This document shows, in pieces, positions 26,543 to 35,030 of a stretch of 64,000 nucleotides of DNA (position 1 is the first letter of the stretch; every line of letters begins with the position of its first letter). Source of the DNA: Achromobacter denitrificans NBRC 15125 (GTDB lineage: Bacteria; Pseudomonadota; Gammaproteobacteria; Burkholderiales; Burkholderiaceae_B); contig NZ_BCTQ01000006.1 of the NCBI RefSeq assembly GCF_001571365.1, positions 124,001 to 188,000 of the forward strand. The letters are read 5' to 3'. Under the pieces are notes generated by a model. The model was not told where the DNA came from. It worked only from the letters and a program-made list of their open reading frames with translations, and did not search any database. The position numbers and the translations under genes are program-made.

Positions 26543-27756
26543 GAATTCCTCCGGCCGTTGCCGGCACGCGCGGCGGTCAGTTCGGTAAACGTACTTACCA
26601 CGTGTTCCAGTTCGCCGTCGCTGGCGCAATGTACCGGCAGGTTGAAAGCGGTACGCGCATAGCGATCCGCGTGGCCGCGATCGACGTAGCGGCTGCTTCG
26701 ATAGGTGGTCATGCGCGGGATATTGTATTCGATCAGTTGCCCGAACTGGACCCCCAGGGGTAGCCCCCTCGCCATGAGGTCTTCGCGGTCTTGCACCTGC
26801 AGTACATAGTGTGAGTAGGTGGCGCCTTCCACACGCGGCGGCAACACGATACCCTGTCGTTCAGGCAGGTGGTCGAAGTAGTATGCGGCATTGTGGCGAC
26901 GGCGCGCCAGAATGTCGGAAAAGCGGCGCAATTGCGCCACGCCGACACGGGCTTCCACCGAGGTCATGGCCTCGAGGTAGTCGCTGGGCATATCGATAAT
27001 CGACTCGTCGTAGTAGCGGACAAAACGGTCCAGCACACCCGAGCGCTCCAGCCGGTTGACCAATCCGTAAATTGGACCCGAAAGCGCCGGATATAGCGCC
27101 AGCAGGTACAGCGTACGCCGGATGGCCTTGGCGGTGGAAGCTGGCGCTAGCCGTTGTTGCCTCAATGCGCGCAACCGGGCGGCCAGGGCGTCGTCGTCCG
27201 TCGTGACCATGCCGCCGAAGATCGACGTCATCAGCTTGCTGGCATTGAGCCCGAAGATCGCGGCGTCGCCGTAGCGTTGCACCGGCCGACCCGCCGATTC
27301 TGCCGAGAAACTGTGGGCGCAATCCTGGATCACGCGCATGTGCGGATACCGCTCGCGCAGTTCCGCCAGCCGGTCGAGATCTACCGGATAGCCGAAGATG
27401 GATGTGGCGATGATCGCGCCGGCGACGGGCGAAATCGCCTCGGGCACGAGATCCAGATCCATATTGAAGTCATTCGCGCCGCTGTCCAAGAAGACAGGGG
27501 TGGCGCCCGCAGTGACGACGGCGTGCGGGACGACTACGCATGTGTATGCCGGGCAGATGATTTCGCGGCCTGATAGACCCATTGCTTCGAGCAACAGCAC
27601 AAGGCCGGTCCGGCCATAGGGAAAGGCGATTGCATGACGCTGCCCCATCTCTGCGGCAAAAGCGGCTTCGAATTGCGCGACATCGTCCGGGCCGCGCGGC
27701 CGCAGCGCCGCCATCCATTCCGATGCGCCAAGTTGAGGTCGCAGGCGCGGGATCAT
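26539..27756 (-). CDS. DegT/DnrJ/EryC1/StrS-family PLP aminotransferase
   Basis: 405 residues with the family's PLP-lysine in FGLNASKLMTSIFGGMV (Lys174), the cofactor-binding Asp145 in VIQDCAHSF, and the CPAYTCVVVPHAVV substrate-loop segment. These enzymes aminate keto-sugars on nucleotides during synthesis of 3- or 4-amino sugars. A degenerate second half and the unusual QDCAHSF (rather than EDAAQ) set it apart from the WlbC-type enzyme at 48556. It could supply the amine for the downstream formyltransferase. The ATG overlaps the preceding stop by ATGA. Confidence 0.82.
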   Translation of the reverse strand: MIPRLRPQLGASEWMAALRPRGPDDVAQFEAAFAAEMGQRHAIAFPYGRTGLVLLLEAMGLSGREIICPAYTCVVVPHAVVTAGATPVFLDSGANDFNMDLDLVPEAISPVAGAIIATSIFGYPVDLDRLAELRERYPHMRVIQDCAHSFSAESAGRPVQRYGDAAIFGLNASKLMTSIFGGMVTTDDDALAARLRALRQQRLAPASTAKAIRRTLYLLALYPALSGPIYGLVNRLERSGVLDRFVRYYDESIIDMPSDYLEAMTSVEARVGVAQLRRFSDILARRRHNAAYYFDHLPERQGIVLPPRVEGATYSHYVLQVQDREDLMARGLPLGVQFGQLIEYNIPRMTTYRSSRYVDRGHADRYARTAFNLPVHCASDGELEHVVSTFTELTAARAGNGRRNS

Positions 27757-29309
27757 TCTTGTTCGTCCGAAAGTTGCCAATAGCCCTGGCTCGCCATGTG
27801 GATGGCCGAGAATTCCGGCTGGTCGACGCGCTCGAGCCCCCGACGATCTCCCTCCAGCGCATCGCTGATGGTCATATCCGGCCCCAATACGATCGTTCGC
27901 CGGTTCGACGCACCTGAGGGGCGTGCGCCGGTAATCAGCATCTTCACTAGCATCTGCTTGATCAGGTTGCCCAGCACGAGGCTGCGCATGAGGGTCAGTG
28001 TCAGCACGCGCAGTACCGCGAACTGGAGCGGCCCCGGCAATTGCCGGTTGACGCGCACCATGGGTGCCGTAACGGTGACGCGGTCGCCATCGACCGAGCA
28101 ATCGGGCGCCAACTGATAAGACTGTGACGAGTACCATTTGCCATTGCGCGCACGTGCGAGCACTCCCGCATCAATGCGCGCGCGGCGTCCATTCACGAAG
28201 TGATAGCACGCCCCGCCCTTGTGCAGAGATACGATCGTGTAGTGCGACGGGCCGGCGTCTACCAGCAGGCCGGCCTGCTCGAAGCGGATGCGTTGCTTTA
28301 CGCCGGTACGTGCCGGCAGTACCGGGGGGAGCGCCGAGACCCCGCGCGCCGCCATCTCGGCCGCCGCCCAGCAATAGGCGTTGAACATAGGTATCAGGTT
28401 GGGCTCGTCCATCGTGGAGAGCGTGACCGTCTGGCGTTGTGCGATCGATTCGCGCATCGCGTGGGCCAGCGCCGCCGCCTCGGGCACGTCGGCGGCCAGC
28501 GCTTCGACTCCGGCGGGATAGAAGAAGCGCGTATTGCGGCTGCCATAGTAGCCGCCGAAACTGCCGTCCGGATGCGCGAAGTGCCAAAGGAAGCGAATAC
28601 TTGCGGCGAGTGTGTCGTGCAGGCTCCAGTCCGGCCGCATGCGTGCCACGTCGGCCAGATAGTAGGTGCACAGCGACTGGTAGCCTGGATCGGCGCCCTG
28701 GTATTCGCGGAACCAGCCTTCGGCCGAGGCGGCCTGCAGAATACGGTCCAACAGATGCCGCGCGCGCGTGTCGTCAGTCTGGCCGGTGACGACGTTCCAT
28801 TTGAGCAGCGCGGCAACTCCAGTCGCAAGGTGATTGGAGATCAGTCCGTGCGTCTCGTCCGCATATCCAAGAAATCTGCGCATCGGCCTGATAATGCCGA
28901 TATATCTTTCACGGTCGGCCGGAGTCAGCCGGTCGCCCAGGAGGTCGATCGCGGACAGCAAGTCGTAGGCGACCAATGCCGTGACGCAGAACGATGACTC
29001 GTAGGGGAAGGCTTCCTCGAGACTGCCATTGGGGCGCGTCAGCGCCTGCGCTCCCGCGAACATTGCGTCGATGCGGCGCAGCACGGCCTGCTCTGTGATC
29101 CAGCCCGGCAGCAGCCCCGCGGCCAGCAGCCGGGCCAGCCCATGGGCTGCACCCTGGAATGTGCCGTTGCCGAAATCGATCAGTTTCCAGGCCCAGTAGA
29201 AACGGTCGCCAACGCCCCACGTCGCGCTGGTAGGGTCTCGATCGTACAACGCCAGCAGGCGTGGCAGCACGATCTCGATTTCGGTCAGGTATGCGTTGTC
29301 TCGCTTCAT
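27753..29309 (-). CDS. Probable alpha/alpha-toroid protein, heparinase/glycosyl-hydrolase-like
   Basis: 518 residues; not recognised with certainty. The first ~350 residues are helical with recurring aromatic/Gly motifs (DRFYWAWKLIDFGNGTFQGA, SLEEAFPYESSFCVTALV, HPDGSFGGYYGSRNTRFFYP), as in (alpha/alpha) toroid folds of polysaccharide lyases and terpene-cyclase-like proteins. The C-terminal part is beta-rich (YTIVSLHKGGACYHF), recalling heparinase II/III C-terminal domains. There is no signal peptide, so it would act in the cytoplasm or be exported by another route. The ATG at 29309 begins a typical basic N-terminus and is followed by a DegT gene overlapping its stop. Confidence 0.6.
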   Translation of the reverse strand: MKRDNAYLTEIEIVLPRLLALYDRDPTSATWGVGDRFYWAWKLIDFGNGTFQGAAHGLARLLAAGLLPGWITEQAVLRRIDAMFAGAQALTRPNGSLEEAFPYESSFCVTALVAYDLLSAIDLLGDRLTPADRERYIGIIRPMRRFLGYADETHGLISNHLATGVAALLKWNVVTGQTDDTRARHLLDRILQAASAEGWFREYQGADPGYQSLCTYYLADVARMRPDWSLHDTLAASIRFLWHFAHPDGSFGGYYGSRNTRFFYPAGVEALAADVPEAAALAHAMRESIAQRQTVTLSTMDEPNLIPMFNAYCWAAAEMAARGVSALPPVLPARTGVKQRIRFEQAGLLVDAGPSHYTIVSLHKGGACYHFVNGRRARIDAGVLARARNGKWYSSQSYQLAPDCSVDGDRVTVTAPMVRVNRQLPGPLQFAVLRVLTLTLMRSLVLGNLIKQMLVKMLITGARPSGASNRRTIVLGPDMTISDALEGDRRGLERVDQPEFSAIHMASQGYWQLSDEQE

Positions 29310-29332
29310 TGTTTGATTCGCATGCGCGCGCG

Positions 29333-30598
29333 TCACCGCGTGATGGCGGCCAGGAGCGTGCGAAAGCCTTCGGTCCAACCGTAGTCGCGCGATAGGGTGT
29401 GAGGGTGCCAAAGCACGGTGCATTGGCCGCTCACCTGGCGCACTTCGTTTATCCAGTGGTATATCGCACGCTCACGGGTGCTGTCATCGAGCACGGCGTA
29501 GTCGTACAGGTGGGAATCCATCAGGACGAGCGGCAATGCCGCGTATTCCGCCTCGTCACCTAGTGGTGCGAACTTCAGTGCCGCGCCGTTGCGAAACCCG
29601 GGGCGGTCGTTGAAACCCAACGTCGTATCGAGCGTGAAGCCCGCAGCGTGCTGGGCCGTCCAGGTGTGCTGCCAACTGAAACGAAGCCAGTGCTGGCGGC
29701 AGCTCCGCACCGGCGTACCGCAGGCAGTCTCCAATCGTTCACGTTCGGCACGCATGCGGGAGGCTTCCTGCCAGGCATCGAATGACTGATGCAAGCCAAG
29801 TTGCCAACCCTCGGCGGCAAGCGATTGGAAATAACACGCCAATGCGGGGTTGCTCACGTCGTACGATGGGTCAAGAAGCCATTGCCGCGGCAGCGTCGGC
29901 ATGCGCTTGCCGGCGAACAGGTTCAATTGGCTGCGGACGCCGGCTTCGCGCTCCAGGGCAATGGTGGTTTCAACCTGCCAGTCATGCCCTGGCACTAGCA
30001 GCATACGGGCGGCCTTCATGATCCGGTCAACCGCGATGGACAGTTGGCCGCGCAGTACGCAGCGCAGGGCATTGAAGCAATGGAAGGCGCTCTGTTTGAG
30101 GCGGATCGGCCAGGTCTTTGCCACCGCGTCGATGTCATGTGTGATGACGATCTCGGGGGAGGGGAGCGGGCCGAACAGCGCGGATTCTGGTTGTCCCGCC
30201 TGGCGGGCGGCCCATCTACGTAATAGCAACGCGATTCGGTTTACCCATGCACGGTCCCAGATACGGCTATCCCAGCCCTGGAGTCGCAAAGAGTACGAAT
30301 GGATCGGGCCGTGCCGGAGTTCATGCGCGCGCTCGGCGGTGCCATGCAAGTACCAATGTGCTGCGCTCCACCAATCCACATGCTGCCAGCCGCTGGCGGC
30401 CGTAAAGCAATTGGGCACCAGCAGACCGCCGTCTGCAGCCAAGTCGTCAGCCCATTCGGGCAGTCGCACAAGCGTCATGGATGGCGGCAGCATTTGCGCG
30501 ACCGCGGTCGATGCGATGCTGGGCACGGGCAGGGCGAGTACTGCATCCGCACGTTGTGGCCAATACCGGTCCAGTGTGCTCGCCATGACGGCACGCAT
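29333..30598 (-). CDS. Polysaccharide-deacetylase-like protein
   Basis: 421 residues. A carbohydrate-esterase-4-like metal motif THDIDAV (about residues 153-159), HQSF near 275, DTTLGFNDRPGFRNG near 335 and a C-terminal VLWHPHTLS match the divergent polysaccharide deacetylases found in capsule and O-antigen loci. The first ~140 residues form an N-terminal extension without clear family. No signal peptide was seen. It probably hydrolyses an N-acetyl group on a glycan or lipid-linked sugar. The ATG at 30598 was chosen because it leaves 20 bases after asnB; a second ATG follows at 30586. Confidence 0.72.
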   Translation of the reverse strand: MRAVMASTLDRYWPQRADAVLALPVPSIASTAVAQMLPPSMTLVRLPEWADDLAADGGLLVPNCFTAASGWQHVDWWSAAHWYLHGTAERAHELRHGPIHSYSLRLQGWDSRIWDRAWVNRIALLLRRWAARQAGQPESALFGPLPSPEIVITHDIDAVAKTWPIRLKQSAFHCFNALRCVLRGQLSIAVDRIMKAARMLLVPGHDWQVETTIALEREAGVRSQLNLFAGKRMPTLPRQWLLDPSYDVSNPALACYFQSLAAEGWQLGLHQSFDAWQEASRMRAERERLETACGTPVRSCRQHWLRFSWQHTWTAQHAAGFTLDTTLGFNDRPGFRNGAALKFAPLGDEAEYAALPLVLMDSHLYDYAVLDDSTRERAIYHWINEVRQVSGQCTVLWHPHTLSRDYGWTEGFRTLLAAITR

Positions 30599-30618
30599 AG
30601 ATCGGCCAGAGTGTTCTG

Positions 30619-32514
30619 TCACTGGTCGATGAAGGTCTGGTGCCAGAGTTCCAGGCACAGCGCCCCCCAGAGTTGCCGTCCGTAACGGCCTTCCGCGCTG
30701 ATGAGCCGTTGCAGCGCCGCTGGGCGAAACAGGCCTCGCTCGCGCGAACGCTGGCCAAGCAGGATATCGCCCACGAAGTCTCGTACCGGGCCGCCGCGCA
30801 ACCATTCGGCCAGCGGCACAGGAAAGCCCATCTTGTCCTTGCGCGCCATAATTGGTTTGGGCACAACAGAGCCCACCGCGCGTTTGAAGATGTGCTTGGC
30901 CCGGCCGCCGCTAAACTTGAGAGGCGGGGGCATGCTCGTGACAAGATCGACGATGCGGGTGTCGAGCAGCGGCACGCGGGATTCCAGCGAAACTGCCATG
31001 CTGACCCGGTCTTCCACCTGCAACAGCGCGGGCAGGAACGACTTCAGGTCGAAGTGCGTCATTTTGTTGAACAGCGAGCGCGTGTCTGGGTGATTGAAGA
31101 TCGTCTGGAACTCGGCAAAAATGCGATCGCCGTTGTAGCGGGCTAGCGCATCGTCGCTCAGCACGTTCTCGAGATCGGGGCTGCGATCAATCAGGCGGAA
31201 GTAGCGCCGGTCCATTGGCTCGAAGAGCCCGTCGCGCCAGAAGGTCTGGATAAGAGGGCTGTAGTCGCGTAACAGCGGCAGGTTCGGGATAATCGAGGCC
31301 AGCGTCACCAGATGCTTGCCTTCTTCCTGCGATTCGAAAATCGCACCTTTCAGGGCCTGCTCCAGGTAGCCCACCAGATAACGCGCGTAACCACCAAAGA
31401 TCTCATCGCCGCCTTGGCCACCTAATACAACTTTGACATGTTGCGACGCCAGCGCGCTGACGCGGAACTGTGGAAACAGCCCCGGTCCAGCCACCGGTTC
31501 GTCCATGGAGTGGATCAGGCGCGGCATGTCCTCCACGAAGTCCCAGGCAGTCGGCGCGGTGATGTGTAGTTCGCTGCCGGAGATCGCATTGGCAACGCTA
31601 CGGGCGTGGGGCAACTCGTCGTACTGGGGGCCTTCAAGGAAGTGGCCGTGAAACAGGCGCATTGGACCATTGACGTGGTTGGCTGCCAGTGTGGCCACCA
31701 GGCTTGAGTCGAGCCCACCGGACAGGTAGGCGCCCACCGGGACGTCGCTGCGCGTCTGTAGATGCACGGCATCGTCCAGCAGCACGCGCAGGCGGTCTAC
31801 AAAGTAATCTTCGTTTTGGGACTCATCGATCTCGTAATTGGTGTCCCAGTAACGCAGGACCTGCCGGATCTCACCACCGTTGCCCAGGATCGCGCAACCA
31901 GGCTCGATTCGCCGCACACGATCGAACATGGTCTGTTCGCCCAGGCAGAATTGGAAGGTCAAGTATTGCTCGACGCCGGCCCAATCGGCGTTCGCCTTCA
32001 AGGCCGGGTCGCAGAGCAGGGCTTTGATCTCGGAGGCGAACTTGATTTGTCCGCCAATTGACGTCCAGTACAGCGGCTTGATGCCGAACTGGTCTCGCGC
32101 GAGAATCCAGTCGCAGGTCTGTGTGTCGACGAAGGCGAACGCGAACATGCCGTTCAGGCGCTGCAGTGCGGCAGTACCTTCGGCGATCAGCAGCTGTAGC
32201 AGCGTCTCGGTATCGGAGAACGTTGTGAAGCGCGTACCGTACTTCTGGATCAGGTACTGGCGTAGTTCGATGAAGTTGTACAGTTCCCCGTTGTACACGA
32301 GAACGTAACGGCCATCCCTCGAGTACATCGGCTGCTGCCCGTGCTCGATATCGATAATGGAAAGCCGCCTATGCCCGAGCGCGAAACGTGGTCCATGCGC
32401 AAAGCCCGACGCATCCGGACCGCGATGAGCAATCCGGGACATCATGGCTTCGACTAGCGCGCGGCTTGATTCCCGGTCGGCGCCCGTCCCCAGAATTCCT
32501 CCGATTCCGCACAT
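30619..32514 (-). CDS. asnB: Asparagine synthase (glutamine-hydrolysing)-type amidotransferase
   Basis: 631 residues, normal for AsnB. The N-terminal glutaminase has Cys2 (MCGIGGILG) and HRGPDASG; the synthetase half has the ATP-pyrophosphatase loop GAYLSGGLDSSLVATLA near residue 265 and GGQGGDEIFGGYARYL. In polysaccharide loci such enzymes commonly amidate a uronic acid carboxyl to a uronamide (Bordetella WbmC-type, Pseudomonas WbpS-type) rather than make asparagine. The position between a sugar GT and a deacetylase favours that reading. It is 6 bases after the GT2 gene. Confidence 0.88.
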   Translation of the reverse strand: MCGIGGILGTGADRESSRALVEAMMSRIAHRGPDASGFAHGPRFALGHRRLSIIDIEHGQQPMYSRDGRYVLVYNGELYNFIELRQYLIQKYGTRFTTFSDTETLLQLLIAEGTAALQRLNGMFAFAFVDTQTCDWILARDQFGIKPLYWTSIGGQIKFASEIKALLCDPALKANADWAGVEQYLTFQFCLGEQTMFDRVRRIEPGCAILGNGGEIRQVLRYWDTNYEIDESQNEDYFVDRLRVLLDDAVHLQTRSDVPVGAYLSGGLDSSLVATLAANHVNGPMRLFHGHFLEGPQYDELPHARSVANAISGSELHITAPTAWDFVEDMPRLIHSMDEPVAGPGLFPQFRVSALASQHVKVVLGGQGGDEIFGGYARYLVGYLEQALKGAIFESQEEGKHLVTLASIIPNLPLLRDYSPLIQTFWRDGLFEPMDRRYFRLIDRSPDLENVLSDDALARYNGDRIFAEFQTIFNHPDTRSLFNKMTHFDLKSFLPALLQVEDRVSMAVSLESRVPLLDTRIVDLVTSMPPPLKFSGGRAKHIFKRAVGSVVPKPIMARKDKMGFPVPLAEWLRGGPVRDFVGDILLGQRSRERGLFRPAALQRLISAEGRYGRQLWGALCLELWHQTFIDQ

Positions 32515-32520
32515 GTCGGC

Positions 32521-33327
32521 TTATGCTCCCGATTGGACTTGCGCGCGCTCCGCGGAGCGCAGTATCCGGCGGTAGCTGACGCGCCAGCCGCCCCAAGGCC
32601 AGTAATACATCAAGGTCATAACGAGGTAGCCCAGCGTGGTGATCGAACTTACCATCTTGCTTGCACTGACCTTTTGGTCGTAGCGTAGCTCAAAGGGTAC
32701 CTCGCCAAAGCGCATGCCTATGATCTTCAGTTTGACGAGTTTCTCCAGTGTGCAGGTAAAGCCCAGGCCCTTTAGTTGAATAAAGTTGTTGCCATAGAAG
32801 GCAATGGCGCGCTGGATGGTTTCGGCGCGGTAGGCGCGGAATCCGCATGAATATTCCTTCAGCCCGCGAATCGGGAAGAAGACCTTCATGAACAGATTTG
32901 CTGCGCGGCTGATGGCGCGGCGGTAGGCATTCAGGCCATGCTGGCCGCCGCCAGGCTGGAAGCGCGAGGCAATGACGATATCGCACTCTTTGAGTTTCTC
33001 GATCATCAGATGGATCGCGTCCGGTTCGTGGGTATCGTCGCAGTCCATGCGTACGATAACGTCGCCGGGCTGGCTATGCACAGCGGCATATTCGAACAGG
33101 TCGCGAATGGTCTCGCCTAGGCCGCGATTGATAGTGTGGCGCAGAATCTCGATCGGCAGCTTGCGAGCGTACTGTTCCAGTAGTTCAGCCGTGCGGTCGC
33201 GGCTACCATCATCGCAGACCACAATCCGATAGCCACCTGCAACGTTGTGCAACGTTTCATGCAGCTTGGGCAACAGCGCGGGCAGCGATTGTTCTTCGTT
33301 ATAGGCTGGTAGTAAGACCAGAATCAT
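32521..33327 (-). CDS. Family 2 glycosyltransferase, polyprenyl-phosphate sugar synthase type
   Basis: 268 residues with a GT-A fold: VLLPAYNEEQSLPALL at the N-terminus, VVCDDGSRD at the nucleotide site and MDCDDTHEPDAI as the metal-binding DxD. The sequence type and the C-terminal hydrophobic stretch are like dolichol/undecaprenyl-phosphate mannosyl- or glucosyltransferases (DPM1/ArnC class). It may make a lipid-linked sugar donor used by the GT-C-like protein at the end of the same operon. The start overlaps the stop of the epimerase gene by ATGA. Confidence 0.85.
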   Translation of the reverse strand: MILVLLPAYNEEQSLPALLPKLHETLHNVAGGYRIVVCDDGSRDRTAELLEQYARKLPIEILRHTINRGLGETIRDLFEYAAVHSQPGDVIVRMDCDDTHEPDAIHLMIEKLKECDIVIASRFQPGGGQHGLNAYRRAISRAANLFMKVFFPIRGLKEYSCGFRAYRAETIQRAIAFYGNNFIQLKGLGFTCTLEKLVKLKIIGMRFGEVPFELRYDQKVSASKMVSSITTLGYLVMTLMYYWPWGGWRVSYRRILRSAERAQVQSGA

Positions 33328-34409
33328 TGATGATACTCCAGCAGCGTTTTAATCGTCAGTTCCGAGGCATGGCCATTGCCATAAAAGTCCGGGCGGTCCG
33401 AGTCTGGTGGCGCCAAGCGCCGCCAGGCATCGAGGATGCGACCGGTATCGGCGCCAACCAGCGTATTCCAGCCCGAGGACACGGTTTCCACCCACTCCGT
33501 CTCATCGCGGGTTGTCAAGCAAGGTACACCAAAAAAATAGGCTTCCTTCTGTACGCCGCCCGAGTCAGTCACGATTGCCCTGGCGGATTCCTCGAGCCGG
33601 ATCATGTCGAGGAAACTCACCGGCTCGATGACCTTGACGTTGCCCGGTATCGAGGCGACGCCGGCGTGGGTCAGCAGCTTGCGCGTACGTGGATGTAGCG
33701 GCAGCACAACCGGCACATCGGCTGCGATACCAGTGAGTGCGGTAACAATGCCATGCAGACGGTCGGGGACGTCCGTGTTTTCCGCACGATGGGTCGTGGC
33801 GAGTACGTATTCGCCATTTTTCAGCCCCAGGTCCTGTAGGATCGTGCTCTGGCGCGATGCCCGGTCGCGGTAGAAAAGCGAGGCATCACACATCACGTCG
33901 CCGACGTTGTGGACGCCGTGCGTGATGCCTTCAGCGGCCAGGTTGTCGACGGCAGTGCGGGTCGGGCAGAGCCGAAGCGTGGAAACCCGGTCAGCGACGA
34001 TGCGATTGATTTCTTCGGGCATGCGTGTGTTGAAGGAGCGTAGTCCCGCCTCCACGTGAGCCACGGGGATATGTAGCTTGGCAGCGGCCAGAGCGCCAGC
34101 CAGGGTGGAGTTGGTGTCCCCGTAGATCAGCAGCCAATCGGGCTTTTCGGCCATCAGTACCTGCTCGATCGCGCCGAGCATCTTGCCGGTCATCTCGCCA
34201 TGGTTGCCGCCGGCGATGCCCAGGTGATGGTCTGGATGCGGAATGTCCAACTCATCGAAAAACACGGTGGACATGTTGTCATCGTAGTGCTGGCCCGTAT
34301 GGACCAGTACTTCATGGACCTCATTCTTATAGTCGCACCGGATAGCCCTCGAGACCGCGGCGGCTTTGACGAACTGCGGGCGGGCGCCGACGATGGTGAC
34401 GAGCTTCAT
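33324..34409 (-). CDS. UDP-GlcNAc 2-epimerase family, WbpI/WlbD type
   Basis: 361 residues of the non-hydrolysing 2-epimerase family. The GARPQFVKA opening, HTGQHYDDNMS, YGDTNSTLAG, HVEAGLRSFNTRMPEEINR and TDSGGVQKEA are the family motifs. The GARPQF/MPEEINR wording is closer to WbpI/WlbD, which convert UDP-GlcNAc3NAcA to UDP-ManNAc3NAcA, than to WecB (GTRPE). The diacetamido-uronic acid genes wlbABC are 15 kb away in the other operon, so the link is inferred. The ATG at 34409 begins the family N-terminus. It is the first gene of the left operon, after a leader of almost 600 bases. Confidence 0.85.
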   Translation of the reverse strand: MKLVTIVGARPQFVKAAAVSRAIRCDYKNEVHEVLVHTGQHYDDNMSTVFFDELDIPHPDHHLGIAGGNHGEMTGKMLGAIEQVLMAEKPDWLLIYGDTNSTLAGALAAAKLHIPVAHVEAGLRSFNTRMPEEINRIVADRVSTLRLCPTRTAVDNLAAEGITHGVHNVGDVMCDASLFYRDRASRQSTILQDLGLKNGEYVLATTHRAENTDVPDRLHGIVTALTGIAADVPVVLPLHPRTRKLLTHAGVASIPGNVKVIEPVSFLDMIRLEESARAIVTDSGGVQKEAYFFGVPCLTTRDETEWVETVSSGWNTLVGADTGRILDAWRRLAPPDSDRPDFYGNGHASELTIKTLLEYHQ

Positions 34410-34997
34410 GCCTGCAAGGCTTTCATCTGTGTGGTGATGACCTGTCGCTGCGTCTTGATGAAGAAAATCCTGGGTGTCATGGTGGTATCGCGTGAGGGGC
34501 GCTGGCGACGCATTGTGCTGACGTTTCGGTAGTGCTCTAGGCTCGTTATTAGCCGAGTTTCGATCACGGTTTTGCAATTGCGGCTATGGCCTGCAGGCGC
34601 AATATTGTACTAAATATTATCATGCGTGGATTTCAAGGACCACGCAGCCGCGGGGAAATATCGCAAGTAACGTTGGGGAAATTCTGCGAAATGCCGTGGA
34701 ATTTGAAGCATCCACGCATACCTGAAGATAGCGAAAAGCGAGATGACGCTTTGATTTTCGTTGGCGCCGGGGCCGAACTGAAACATCATCACCTAGGTTG
34801 CGTCAGTACTCGGTTTGTTTGTCTCCTGTTCGAGATGTGCCCCTAATGCGTCCCCCGTTGGGAGTGGCTGCCCGACTGCCCATGACACTGGTGGGTCAAC
34901 GTGATGGAAGGTTCGTGCTGCATCTATCGGAGATCGTTGAGAAGTGTTCTACCCGCTCATTTTTTTGGAGGGGCAGTCACGTGGCGGACTCAGAAAA
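34410..34997 (-). promoter_or_regulatory. Gene-free leader upstream of the left glycan operon, with competing hairpins
   Basis: No gene is supported in this 588-base stretch, which is more A/T-rich than the flanks. TGCGTGG (34623-34629) can pair with CCACGCA at 34640-34646, or, as the longer ATGCGTGGA (34622-34630), with TCCACGCAT at 34711-34719. It presumably carries the promoter of the operon running to 22151. I could not assign -35/-10 boxes, and no JUMPStart-like element was seen. Confidence 0.4.
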
Positions 34998-35024
34998 CGA
35001 AAAACCCGCCGAAGTGGGCGGGTT
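34998..35024 (-). terminator. Rho-independent terminator after the methyltransferase gene
   Basis: An 8-bp stem (AACCCGCC 35003-35010 with GGCGGGTT 35017-35024) around a 6-nt loop runs into TTTTTCG on the minus strand, 7 bases past the methyltransferase stop. It separates the right and left minus-strand units. Confidence 0.85.
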
Positions 35025-35030
35025 CGGGGA

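Noticed and set aside
33324-34409. Assignment as wecB (UDP-GlcNAc to UDP-ManNAc)
   Set aside because: The GARPQF and MPEEINR wording fits WbpI/WlbD better than WecB (GTRPE), so the symbol was withheld.
34586-34846. Possible small plus-strand gene of 86 codons
   Set aside because: No ribosome site or recognisable motif; it lies in the leader opposite the operon direction.
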